Assembly (NCBI GenBank): GCA_913060815.1
Contig: CAJXSZ010000028.1
Location: 1 to 33,149, forward strand
Direction: 5' to 3'
Source of the DNA: an uncultured Sulfitobacter sp.
GTDB lineage: Bacteria > Pseudomonadota > Alphaproteobacteria > Rhodobacterales > Rhodobacteraceae
Length of the DNA stretch: 33,149 nucleotides
Both the position numbers and the translations under genes were made by a program. Each line of letters begins with the position of its first letter. The stretch's first letter is position 1. The notes under the pieces were generated by a model, which saw nothing but the letters and a program-made list of their open reading frames with translations, had not been told where the DNA came from and did no database searches. This document shows, piece by piece, positions 1 to 7,465 of this stretch.

Positions 1-49
1 ATCTACACAGAGTAGATCGTCGGCAGCGTCAGATGTGTATAAGAGACAG
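1..49 (+). other. Illumina Nextera i5 adapter (assembly artefact)
   Basis: Positions 1-8 match the end of the Illumina P5 arm. Positions 9-16 (AGAGTAGA) read as an 8-base i5 index. Positions 17-30 are the Nextera read-1 overhang, and 31-49 are the 19-bp Tn5 mosaic end. Genuine genomic sequence starts at 50. Translation through the mosaic end gives the artefactual peptide MCIRDS in front of the virB8 fragment. Confidence 0.98.
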
Positions 50-50
50 C

Positions 51-437
51 TATGTGACCGACCGGGAGGTCTATAACCAGCTCGACAACGATCTGCGCAT
101 CCGCAGCGTCCTGCGCCGCTCGGATGGGGCCGCTGAAAGCGGGCTGCGTCAAATCTGGAACAGCGCCAACGAGAATTACCCGCCGACAGTCTACGGGCCG
201 AACGCCCGGCTCGACGTGGAAATCCTCAGCATCAACCGGATCGGAACCAACCGCGCGACGGTCCGCCTGCGCAAGCGCCTGACCTCCATTAACGGCACCC
301 AGACCGGCCTCTTCACTGCGACGCTTCTCTTCGAGTTCCGCCCGGAGACCCGCCGCTCCATCGATGAGGTCTGGACCAATCCGTTTGGGTTCACCGTGCT
401 CGAATATTCCATCCGCTCCGACAGATTGGAGAATTAG
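51..437 (+). CDS. virB8: VirB8 family T4SS inner-membrane protein, 3' part only
   Basis: About 128 C-terminal residues of a VirB8-like protein, open at the left because the contig runs into adapter. VirB8 is a bitopic inner-membrane assembly factor whose periplasmic NTF2-like domain contacts VirB9 and VirB10. The visible part fits the periplasmic domain: a run of alternating beta strands (ARLDVEILSINRIG, ATVRLRKRL, GLFTATLLFEF) followed by WTNPFGFTVLEYSIR, where an NPFG-type motif is usual near the VirB8 C-terminus. The stop is two bases before the proposed virB9 TTG start, and the virB9 ribosome-binding site lies within the last virB8 codons. The cytoplasmic tail and transmembrane helix are missing. 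Position immediately before virB9-virB10-virB11 supports the call. Confidence 0.85.
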   Translation, partial: YVTDREVYNQLDNDLRIRSVLRRSDGAAESGLRQIWNSANENYPPTVYGPNARLDVEILSINRIGTNRATVRLRKRLTSINGTQTGLFTATLLFEFRPETRRSIDEVWTNPFGFTVLEYSIRSDRLEN

Positions 438-438
438 T

Positions 439-1134
439 TTGATCAATAAGTTCTTTGTTGCTGCCATATTTGTTTTGCTGCCCGGCCTTGCCTTTGCCGA
501 AGCGATCCCGCGCGGTGGTCCAAATGACAGTCGTGTGCGGCTGGCCACCTACCAGGAAGGCCAGGTCTACCGTCTCAGCGTGTCGCTCACCCATGTGACC
601 ACCATCGAGTTCGGCGAGGGCGAAAGCATCCGCTCGATCATCGCGGGCGACACCGAGGGCTTCGAGATCGACGGCGTCCCGGGCGGTCAGGCCTTCGCGA
701 TCAAGCCTGTGGCGCGCGGGGTGCATACCAATGTAACAGTCTATACGAACCGCCGGAGCTACTACTTCAACGTCCAGGAGGTCCGCAGCCCAACCTTCTA
801 CGTGGTGCAGTTCCGCTATCCGGAGGACGATGCGCGCCCGACCCGGGCCATCGCCGCCCAAGCGCCGAACTACAATTACGGCGCCAGCGCGCGGACCGAG
901 TTCACGCCAACGCGCATCTGGGATGACGGGACGTTTACGTATTTCGAATTTCCGCGGAACGCGCCGGTGCCTGCGATCTTCCGCTACGCCAATGGCCGTG
1001 AGCGGACGGTCAACACGCAAGCCACCGAGGACGGCGTGATCCGGGTTTCAGGCGTGAACCGACAATGGGTGCTGCGGATCGGAGGTGAGGTGGTCTGCAT
1101 CGAGGCCACACCACCTGCGGGGGTAGGCTCATGA
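439..1134 (+). CDS. virB9: VirB9/CagX family T4SS outer-core protein
   Basis: Periplasmic component of the T4SS core complex that, with VirB7 and VirB10, forms the outer-membrane channel. The start is taken as TTG at 439: it follows a GGAGA at 428-432 with normal spacing and gives a signal peptide (INKFFVAAIFVLLPGLAFA then E). The upstream ATG in frame at 364 would lie inside virB8 and spoil the leader. The mature protein (231 aa in all) shows the two VirB9 lobes: an N-terminal beta domain (YRLSVSLTHVTTIEFGEGE, AIKPVARGVHTNVTVYTNRRSYYF) and a C-terminal domain (PTRIWDDGTFTYFEFP, PAIFRY, VNRQWVLRIGGEVVCIEA). Its stop overlaps the virB10 start by ATGA, indicating translational coupling. Confidence 0.93.
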   Translation: MINKFFVAAIFVLLPGLAFAEAIPRGGPNDSRVRLATYQEGQVYRLSVSLTHVTTIEFGEGESIRSIIAGDTEGFEIDGVPGGQAFAIKPVARGVHTNVTVYTNRRSYYFNVQEVRSPTFYVVQFRYPEDDARPTRAIAAQAPNYNYGASARTEFTPTRIWDDGTFTYFEFPRNAPVPAIFRYANGRERTVNTQATEDGVIRVSGVNRQWVLRIGGEVVCIEATPPAGVGS

Positions 1135-2510
1135 GCGATACTGGAAACGCAGACCTCGAGAAACGCCTCGCTGCTCTAGAACAAGGCAAGGGCGCAGGTT
1201 CGACCCCTGCCCCAAGGCGCTCACCGCTGCTCGCTTTGGTCGTCGTCCTCGTGATCGGTGCGGGCGGTGCGTTGCTCTATCTCATGTCCCAACCCGAGGA
1301 AGAGGAAGCCCTTCCCACGGCCACGCCGGACGTGTTCCAGAACGAAGGCGACGGGTTCGGCGCAATCGAGACCTTGCCCCCGCCCGAGCCCGAGGTTGTG
1401 TTCGTCGCACCCGATCCGGTGGAGCCCAATGCTGAGCTTTTGGCGCAGATCACCGCGCTGCAGGCTCAGATCGAGGAATTGCGCAACGCCCCCGAGCCGG
1501 TCGTCGAGGAAGACACCGCCGCCGCAGAGGCGATCGACGCGCTGACCGCTCAGATCGCTGCGCTCCAAGCCGCCTCGGAAGCCGCACAGCAACGATTCCA
1601 GGACGAACTGACGGCGCGGGATCGCAGCCTTGAGCAACTCCGCATGGATCTGGAACTGGCCCAACTCGAGGCCAACCGCCCGCTCCCCGCACCCATCGGG
1701 CCTACCGAGGACGAGTTGCGCGCGCGGGAAGAAGAACGGCTCCGCCGCGAGGACGAAGCAAGGCGGCTCGCGGAACTTGAACGCCGCGCTGCTGAAGAGC
1801 GCGCGTTTCAGGAGCGGCGTATCACCTCGCCCACCATCGCCTTTGGCGGCACCTCGGGTGCGAATGAAACGGCATTGACAGAGCGCACCTTCGGCGAGGT
1901 GACGGATTTCGTGCTGAACGGCGCACTGCCCTCCACCGTGACGCAGGCCGAGGTGATCGCCAATCCCTCCAACACGATTCTACAGGGCACCATGATCCAG
2001 GCCGTCATGGAAACTGCCGTCGACAGCTCCCTGCCCGGCCAGACCCGTGCCGTGGTGTCCGAGGATGTCTACAGCGTCGATGGCGCGCGCCTCTTGATCC
2101 CCCGCGGGTCCCGTCTCATCGGGCGCTACCGCGCCGGCGTCGATATCGCGCAGCGTCGCGTCACCATCGCGTGGGACCGGATCATCCTGCCCGCGGGCCA
2201 GACCGTCCAGATCAGCTCCTTCGGGGGCGATGAACTGGGCCGCTCCGGCGTCACCGGTCTCATAGACACGCGCTTTGCCGAGCGTTTCGGGTCAGCCGCC
2301 CTGATCTCGCTGATTTCCGCAGCACCTGGTGCCGCCGCCTCCGAAGTCCAGGATGAGACTGCCGCCGACGCTCTCGAAGACGTTGGCGATGATCTGGCCG
2401 ATGCCACGGACAGTGTCCTGGGCGATTACCTCTCGATCGGCCCCGTCATCTATGTCGACCAGGGCGCGCGCGTCACCGTCATGGTCGACCGCGATCTGGA
2501 GATCTTTTAG
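1131..2510 (+). CDS. virB10: VirB10/TrbI family T4SS core protein
   Basis: 459-residue inner- and outer-membrane-spanning scaffold of the T4SS. A short cytoplasmic tail with Pro and basic residues precedes one transmembrane helix at about residues 31-52. Then comes a Pro/Glu-rich periplasmic linker, a Gln/Glu/Arg-rich probable coiled coil (about 100-225), and the conserved C-terminal TrbI beta-barrel domain from about 240 to the end. The last contains the family stretches ILQGTMIQAVMETAVDSSLPGQ, SRLIGRYRAGVDIAQRRV and AWDRIILPAGQ. Length is typical for the family. It overlaps virB9 by 4 bases and is followed after 4 bases by virB11. Confidence 0.95.
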   Translation: MSDTGNADLEKRLAALEQGKGAGSTPAPRRSPLLALVVVLVIGAGGALLYLMSQPEEEEALPTATPDVFQNEGDGFGAIETLPPPEPEVVFVAPDPVEPNAELLAQITALQAQIEELRNAPEPVVEEDTAAAEAIDALTAQIAALQAASEAAQQRFQDELTARDRSLEQLRMDLELAQLEANRPLPAPIGPTEDELRAREEERLRREDEARRLAELERRAAEERAFQERRITSPTIAFGGTSGANETALTERTFGEVTDFVLNGALPSTVTQAEVIANPSNTILQGTMIQAVMETAVDSSLPGQTRAVVSEDVYSVDGARLLIPRGSRLIGRYRAGVDIAQRRVTIAWDRIILPAGQTVQISSFGGDELGRSGVTGLIDTRFAERFGSAALISLISAAPGAAASEVQDETAADALEDVGDDLADATDSVLGDYLSIGPVIYVDQGARVTVMVDRDLEIF

Positions 2511-2514
2511 CCCT

Positions 2515-3501
2515 ATGTCGCTCAGCTATCTCGAGACATCGCTTGACCGGATCGACGCCGCCGCCCGCGACGATGTCATCGAGATCTGCATCAACCCCGA
2601 CGGGACCTGCTGGGGCGAATTCCAGGGCGATCACTTCATGCGCGCGCTGGACCAGAGGCTGACCGGCGTTCAGGTCAGGGACCTCGGCAACCAGATCGCC
2701 TCCTCGGCCAACACGACGATGAGCAAGGATCGCCCCATCGTCTCAGTCTCGATCACCTACAAGGGCCGCCCGATCCGGGCACAGGTCATCACCCCGCCCG
2801 CCGTGCTCTCGGCCATGTCGATTAGCTTGCGGTTCTTCTCGAGCCTGCCGCTTGAGGGCATCGCGCTCGATTTTCTCTACGGCAAGGAACGCAAGCTCGA
2901 AGACCTGCGCGTGGAAAAGAAGCGCGCCTTGCGCGCCGTGGTGGCCGCCGGATTGATCGATGATGCGCTTGCCTTCTGCGTCGAGAACAAACTCAACATG
3001 ATCGTCTCGGGTGGCACCTCCACCGGCAAGACCGTCGCCGCGCGCAAAATCCTCTCGCACGTACCGTCCGAGGAACGCATCGTGACCATCGAGGAAGCCG
3101 CCGAGCTTCTGCCGACCCAGCCGAATGCCGTGACCCTCATGGCCAATCGCGACGCGGAATTCCAGTCGGCCGACGTGCTCCTCACCGCGACGCTGCGCAT
3201 GCGCCCCGACCGGATCATCCTCGGCGAGGTGCGCGGCAAGGAGGCCATGACCTTCCTTGAGGCGATCAACACCGGCCATGGCGGGTCCATGACCACACTG
3301 CATGCCGAAACACCGCAACTGGCCGTGCAGCGGCTTGCGATCGCAGCACTGAAGACCGAGATCCCGATGACCTATGCCGACATGATCCAATACATCGAGA
3401 ATTCCATCGACGTGATCATCCAGGCCGGTCGGCATGACGGCAAACGCGGCATCACCGAATTCTACCTCCCCGGCGCAACTGAGATTGGAATTTCCCCATG
3501 A
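2515..3501 (+). CDS. virB11: VirB11 family hexameric secretion ATPase
   Basis: Cytoplasmic AAA-type traffic ATPase that powers T4SS assembly or substrate transfer. The ATG at 2515, 4 bases after virB10, is chosen because it gives the usual length (328 aa); in-frame starts further upstream fall inside virB10. The N-terminal domain (1-145) is followed by the RecA-like domain with Walker A GGTSTGKT at residues 166-173, an Asp box region (VTIEEAAEL), Walker B RPDRIILGEVRG, and the His box with the GHGGSMTTLHAE motif. Its stop overlaps the next start (ATGA at 3498). All expected ATPase motifs are intact, so the protein should be functional. Confidence 0.95.
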   Translation: MSLSYLETSLDRIDAAARDDVIEICINPDGTCWGEFQGDHFMRALDQRLTGVQVRDLGNQIASSANTTMSKDRPIVSVSITYKGRPIRAQVITPPAVLSAMSISLRFFSSLPLEGIALDFLYGKERKLEDLRVEKKRALRAVVAAGLIDDALAFCVENKLNMIVSGGTSTGKTVAARKILSHVPSEERIVTIEEAAELLPTQPNAVTLMANRDAEFQSADVLLTATLRMRPDRIILGEVRGKEAMTFLEAINTGHGGSMTTLHAETPQLAVQRLAIAALKTEIPMTYADMIQYIENSIDVIIQAGRHDGKRGITEFYLPGATEIGISP

Positions 3502-3686
3502 AGACCTTTGAATACGATATCCTGTCCTTTCCGGTGAAAAAGCAAAAGGACTACGACGAGGTGCGACGTGCTTTGAATGCGCGCGGCGCGGAAGGGTGGG
3601 AGGTTATCACCGCCGAAGCCGGCGACTACGGCTACACCACTTTCTTGAAGCGTGAGACTGGTACAATGAAGACGGCATCGGAATGA
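3498..3686 (+). CDS. Small DUF4177-like protein in the T4SS operon
   Basis: 62-residue cytoplasmic protein without signal peptide or membrane segment. The pattern MKTFEYDILSFP, LNARGAEGWEVITAEAG, YTTFLKR matches the DUF4177 layout: an N-terminal strand Y-x-V, a central L-N-x-x-G-x-E-G-W-E-x-V helix/strand, and a final F-L-K-R strand. The function of that family is unknown. It is translationally coupled on both sides, overlapping virB11 and the next gene by ATGA, so it is clearly part of the operon. The family assignment is from motif memory; a role in secretion is only inferred from position. Confidence 0.75.
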   Translation: MKTFEYDILSFPVKKQKDYDEVRRALNARGAEGWEVITAEAGDYGYTTFLKRETGTMKTASE

Positions 3687-4087
3687 CACGGGCTATTGCA
3701 GTCGCTGGCCTGCTCTTGATCTTTGGCACAACTGCTGGCGTAGCCGAGCGGAACCTGATCCCGACGCTCGACAACTACCCAAATGTTTGCCCAGACCAGC
3801 CACCTGAGCCGAAGTGGATGCAGAACATCAATGTGCGCGAATCCTATAAGCGCCTTTTGATCAAACAGATATATCGGGCTCAAAGCAGGGAGCGCGTCGT
3901 AGACTCGCAAAACTGCGACTGTCCCACACGGTATCCAACTTGGGAGGACGCAGTACGCTTCTACACAGAGCGCTATGCTTCATCTAAATACTGGGACGTT
4001 GTCGAAGCGACGTCCGAATACCGACGACAGGCAAATGAACTGCGCCGCGCCGCCATGCCAATCTGCGTAGCAGCTGGCAACTGGTAG
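3683..4087 (+). CDS. Exported Cys-containing hypothetical protein of the T4SS operon
   Basis: 134 residues with a clear signal peptide (MTRAIAVAGLLLIFGTTAGVAE), so a periplasmic location is expected. The mature part has four Cys (in NVCPDQPP, NCDCP and PICVAAG) that could form two disulfides, and is rich in Tyr, Arg and charged helices (RESYKRLLIKQIYRAQ, YRRQANELRRAAMP). I do not recognise a named family. The position between virB11 and virB6 would suit a periplasmic accessory or pilus-associated factor of the VirB5/VirB7 class, but length and sequence do not prove either; there is no lipobox, which argues against VirB7. Codon use is more AT-rich than in virB9-virB11. Confidence 0.7.
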   Translation: MTRAIAVAGLLLIFGTTAGVAERNLIPTLDNYPNVCPDQPPEPKWMQNINVRESYKRLLIKQIYRAQSRERVVDSQNCDCPTRYPTWEDAVRFYTERYASSKYWDVVEATSEYRRQANELRRAAMPICVAAGNW

Positions 4088-4093
4088 CAATCC

Positions 4094-5173
4094 ATGAGTG
4101 TCGTCACCTACTTCGTGGAAACGTCCGAAGGGTATCTAGATACCGCTGCCGAAACTCAGTTTGGTGCGGTCGCAGCAACGGTCGGCACGTTGCTGGTTCT
4201 GGGCACAACACTAGTTGTCATTCTGGTCTTCATCAACATGATCTACCAGTATCGCGCCATGGACGGCCGAACTGCCTTTTGGCTGGCCGTGAAGGTCGGA
4301 CTTATAGGGGTCTTCGCGGCCAACTGGGTCCAGTTCAATGCGCTTGCCTCAGCAATACTGAACGGAATTGACAGTATTGCCGGGGCACTTGTGGCTTCTG
4401 TCGGCGGCGGATCACCTGGTCCGTCCGGTACCTTTGCAGAGGAATTTGACGAACTGATTGCAGCGCTCGGGGACTATCTGAATGCTGCGGGATCTGAGCT
4501 GAACTGGATGGCGGGTGCCTTGCTTGACACACTTGGGGTTCTGCTGCTCTCGATTCTTGGCGGGTTGGCGGCGTTCATTGTTGTGGCGTCCCGGCTCATG
4601 ATCGCTCTGCTAATTGGCATTGCGCCAGTGATGATCTTCTTGACCCTGTTCGAGGTGACCAAGGATTATTTCGCGCGCTGGTTATCCGCGCTCATTTCAT
4701 TCGCGATGTATCCGATCGTCGTCGCCGGAGTGTTCGCGACGATCACGGGGGTCTCTCGGGCGCTTCTTGCCGAGCTTGGCGACCCGGAGGGAGCCTCGAA
4801 CATAGGGGCCCTTATCCCATTTTTCATGATGGTGCTGATGGCAAAGGGTTTCATGATAGCAACACCTTTCTTGGTTCGGGCGATTTCCGGAAACATCATG
4901 ATGCCAGCACTCTCGGCCGGGTTCGGGGGAAGCTATGCCTTCGCCAGAGGGCTTGCAGGTAGCCAACAAGTTTACAATCGCTATGCCATCGGTGGCGCAA
5001 CTGGGTCAGAATACGCAGCCCTTCGAGCGCGACAATTCTTTGGCGTGCAAGCCTTGCCGAGCCGACCAAATGCTGCTGGAGGGCCAACTGCGGCTCATCC
5101 GGGTGACGCAAACGGATCAGGCGCCCGAATGCTGGCACAGCTTTCAAGACTTGGTAGGTTGGGCAGGCGGTGA
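4094..5173 (+). CDS. virB6: VirB6/TrbL family T4SS polytopic membrane protein
   Basis: 359-residue polytopic inner-membrane protein. Hydrophobic segments lie near residues 30-52 (TVGTLLVLGTTLVVILVFINM), 65-85, 150-175 (LLLSILGGLAAFIVVAS), 175-195 (LMIALLIGIAPVMIFLTLFE), 205-230 and 245-265. The central GIAPVMIFLTLFEVTKDYFARWLS stretch with a conserved Trp is the VirB6 hallmark region. VirB6 forms part of the inner-membrane channel and is needed for pilus biogenesis. The C-terminal about 70 residues are Gly/Ala/Arg-rich and soluble. It is the last T4SS gene here; virB1-5, virB4 and virD4 are not in the window, at least partly because the contig ends at virB8. Confidence 0.9.
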   Translation: MSVVTYFVETSEGYLDTAAETQFGAVAATVGTLLVLGTTLVVILVFINMIYQYRAMDGRTAFWLAVKVGLIGVFAANWVQFNALASAILNGIDSIAGALVASVGGGSPGPSGTFAEEFDELIAALGDYLNAAGSELNWMAGALLDTLGVLLLSILGGLAAFIVVASRLMIALLIGIAPVMIFLTLFEVTKDYFARWLSALISFAMYPIVVAGVFATITGVSRALLAELGDPEGASNIGALIPFFMMVLMAKGFMIATPFLVRAISGNIMMPALSAGFGGSYAFARGLAGSQQVYNRYAIGGATGSEYAALRARQFFGVQALPSRPNAAGGPTAAHPGDANGSGARMLAQLSRLGRLGRR

Positions 5174-5490
5174 CAGCCAGGCAAAAAATTGCCACAACCG
5201 CAAAGGTTTCGCCAGTGGTTTTGAACGGTTTGGAAAGTTTAAACAATCTTTGGTCCAATTGCACTAACGGTCAAAAATGACAAAGGTCGCTTGCGTATCG
5301 CAATCCGGCTCTTGCATCAGAACTTTGATTTCCCCGCGTGCCTCGGACCAGGTATCCTCGTCTTTCTTCACGAGAAGGCGTGTTCGTGTTCCGCGCGACG
5401 CCTTGTGCCCGAAGTGGTGAAGTTCCAAGGATCAATCGAAAAGCGGCAAGAGTTGGCAGGCGTATTTGGTGCCATGCCAGAGACAGGTGA
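5174..5490. other. Non-coding or decayed stretch after virB6
   Basis: No intact gene is visible on either strand. Short open frames have no recognisable domain and no ribosome-binding site. The right part leads into the AraC-family fragment that follows and probably contains its decayed N-terminal region, but I cannot align it with confidence. No terminator hairpin with a T-run was seen directly after virB6. Confidence 0.5.
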
Positions 5491-5940
5491 CCAGAAGTTA
5501 TCTATGCTGTTGACGATGCGCGCCTGTCTCTCGTGTCCGAAAATAGGGCGCTTTGGACGCCGGTTGAGCAAGACCTTAACCTTCAGTTCGCGCAAGCCAC
5601 GACGGCAACCAGCATGCAAGAACGCGTCCGTGCCTGATTGATCGGGGCCATTGGCGACGGCGACCCGTCGATCGCCTATGTTTGCGAACGCCTGTCAAGA
5701 AGTCGCACGGGGTTACTACGGGAACTACAAGCAGAGGGCGTAACGTTTCAGGGCATTCTGACCGACACGCGAAAATCTCTCGCGCTGAGATATCTGCGCA
5801 ATTGCGACATGCCGGTCAAACAGGTCGCCAGCCTGCTGGCCTACCGCGACACCAATGCTTTCCAACGCGCGTTTCGTGCCTGGACAGGGCAGACACTGGC
5901 GCGGGTTAGAGCGACCCGGGATGATGCTTGTCAGGTTTGA
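5491..5940 (+). pseudogene. AraC-family transcriptional regulator, broken
   Basis: One reading frame carries the C-terminal half of an AraC/XylS regulator. A linker (VDDARLSLVSENRALW) is followed by the two helix-turn-helix motifs in RLSRSRTGLLRELQAEGVTF and VASLLAYRDTNAFQRAFRAW, ending in TGQTLARVR, the usual end of the domain. The frame is interrupted by TGA at 5635-5637, just before the DNA-binding domain, and upstream is closed by TGA at 5488-5490, so the ligand-binding half cannot be joined. No start with a ribosome-binding site precedes it. It is therefore a decaying gene; the isolated HTH part (from about 5638) might still be translated but is unlikely to be a working regulator. Confidence 0.7.
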
Positions 5941-6159
5941 GAGTGGGCTCCAATGCAAACTATCACGCTGTTACGATTTACTGCATGATCTATTTCTGGC
6001 CTTTGAACCAGTAGTTGGCGCAACTATAACGAATGTTCTTTTTGGTCGCGCATTTTAGATGTTCACGGGCTGTACAGCGAAAGAGCAGAATGAATTCCGT
6101 AAGGCGCAGCGGAGTTCAATGGCCGCTTCGCTGAAATGAGCTGCAACGCAGCGAAAAAT

Positions 6160-6510
6160 TGTCTGACGTCAGCACTCACGGGACAGATTTGAGGATTTGA
6201 AAAAGGGAGGATTTCTGGTTCATCTTATCGATTAGGAGATCGAGATGATAAAGAAACCCCAGACGTCGAAAGACGCCGCCGAGCAGGTTCACCGCAAGTA
6301 CCGTGATCGTTATCACGAGAGCCCGCACAACGTCACACCCGCAGACGTTTACTTCGGGCGAGACAAAGCCATTCTCAGGGAAAGGGAGAAGATCAAGAAA
6401 CTGAAAATCCGCCAGCGCCGCTGGGAAAATCAAAAACAAGCCGAATAATCAATCACGCAAACGAGCCAGAGCCTCCAATGCTCAAGCCGCACTAATGCAC
6501 CATTTTATAT
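6160..6510 (+). mobile_element. IS3-family element, internally deleted remnant
   Basis: The left end looks like an IS3-type terminus: TGTCTGACGTCAGCAC begins at 6160 and is followed by GGGACAG. The 67-codon frame inside joins the start of an OrfA-like protein (MIKKPQTSKDAAEQV) directly to the end of an OrfB integrase (YHESPHNVTPADVYFGR and the basic tail). The right end, after the stop at 6448, carries GAGCCTCCAATGCTCAAGCCGC, similar to the tails of such elements, but a clean right inverted repeat cannot be seen, so the right limit is approximate. Most of orfA and orfB, including the DDE residues, is missing, so the element cannot move by itself. No target duplication was identified. Confidence 0.55.
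6245..6448 (+). pseudogene. IS3 transposase OrfA/OrfB deletion fusion
   Basis: 67 residues: about 15 residues like the start of an IS3-family OrfA, then about 50 residues like the C-terminus of OrfB (the NxTPADVYFGR motif is characteristic). An AGGAGATCGAG ribosome-binding site precedes the ATG at 6245, as is usual for orfA, so the fused peptide could be made. It lacks the HTH domain and the catalytic DDE core. Best read as the scar of an internal deletion that happened to remain in frame. Confidence 0.65.
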
Positions 6511-6588
6511 AGCCAAGAACTCTTCACGGGCCACAAGAGCCGCCCGACGAAGGTGCTATTAAGAAACCGGTGGCAGCTCACTGGGACC

Positions 6589-7362
6589 CTACCGCGGCGC
6601 AACTTGACGCCAGCTTGTTGCGCGTCGCTCCAAGGTTTGCAGCGCTCCGTATTCGAGCGCCAACATCAGAAACACAAAACTCAGCGTATAGGCGAGAACA
6701 TAGCGCGTCTCGAACAGCTGGAAATAGAGGTGGATCTGAAACCCGATGCCATCACTGCGGCCCAGAAACTCGACCACCAGCACAATTTTCCAAATGATCG
6801 CCAATCCGTTGCGGGTGCTGGCGGCGAAATAGGGCCAAAGTTGCGGCAGGGTGACATGGCGCAACCGCTGTAGGGGCCGCATCCGGAAGACACGCGCCAT
6901 TTCAGCAACTTTGGGGTCCAGCGCCTGCACCCCTTCGCGCAGGGTCACGGCCACCATCGCCATCTTATTGAGGGCGACTGCGGTCACCGCAGCGAGTTCG
7001 TTCAGGCCGATCCAGAGATAACACAAGACGATCACGACCAAGGCGGGGATATTCAGCAACACAATCAGCCACGGTCCGAACCAGCGGTTCAAAGCAGGGT
7101 AAAACCCCAGCAGCAACCCCGCCACAGTTCCAGCCGCCATCGCAAGCGCAAAGGCCGCGGCAACCCGCAACAGCGTGGCCCAGATGTGGCGCTGCAACTC
7201 ACCCGACTGCGCCTCGATCATGCCAATGCGCCAGACCTCGGCGGGACCGGGCAGGACGGCAGGATCATGTGTCGCCCACGCCGCAAGCACCCAGATGACG
7301 CAAAGCGCACCAACAGAGACGCACACGACCGGCATCGAAGGACGGGGGTTTGAATCAGGCAT
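6589..7362 (-). CDS. NitT/TauT (SsuC-like) ABC transporter permease
   Basis: About 257 residues from the ATG at 7362 (an in-frame GTG at 7371 is the alternative; neither has a strong ribosome-binding site). Membrane segments lie around residues 10-30, 62-85, 95-125, 170-195 and 220-240. The EAA loop region (ALDPKVAEMARVFRMRPLQRLRHVTLPQLWPYF) shows the family form, ending in LPQLWPYF. The family imports sulfonates, nitrate, taurine, pyrimidine precursors and similar small molecules; the substrate cannot be told here. The matching ATPase and binding protein are not adjacent but at 20740-22327 on the same strand. It is divergent from the NosR-like gene (about 100 bases between). Confidence 0.88.
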   Translation of the reverse strand: MPDSNPRPSMPVVCVSVGALCVIWVLAAWATHDPAVLPGPAEVWRIGMIEAQSGELQRHIWATLLRVAAAFALAMAAGTVAGLLLGFYPALNRWFGPWLIVLLNIPALVVIVLCYLWIGLNELAAVTAVALNKMAMVAVTLREGVQALDPKVAEMARVFRMRPLQRLRHVTLPQLWPYFAASTRNGLAIIWKIVLVVEFLGRSDGIGFQIHLYFQLFETRYVLAYTLSFVFLMLALEYGALQTLERRATSWRQVAPR

Positions 7363-7465
7363 AGAAGTCACGCTCGCACAAATCCCACGCCAATCCCAAG
7401 GCGAAATCGCGAAGCGCTACCATAGTCGCATAGAGCATTTTCCCAGCCGCTTCTAATCTCGATCA

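Noticed and set aside
5291..5641. 116-codon plus-strand frame upstream of the AraC fragment
   Set aside because: No recognisable domain, and the AraC-like residues lie in a different frame of the same DNA.
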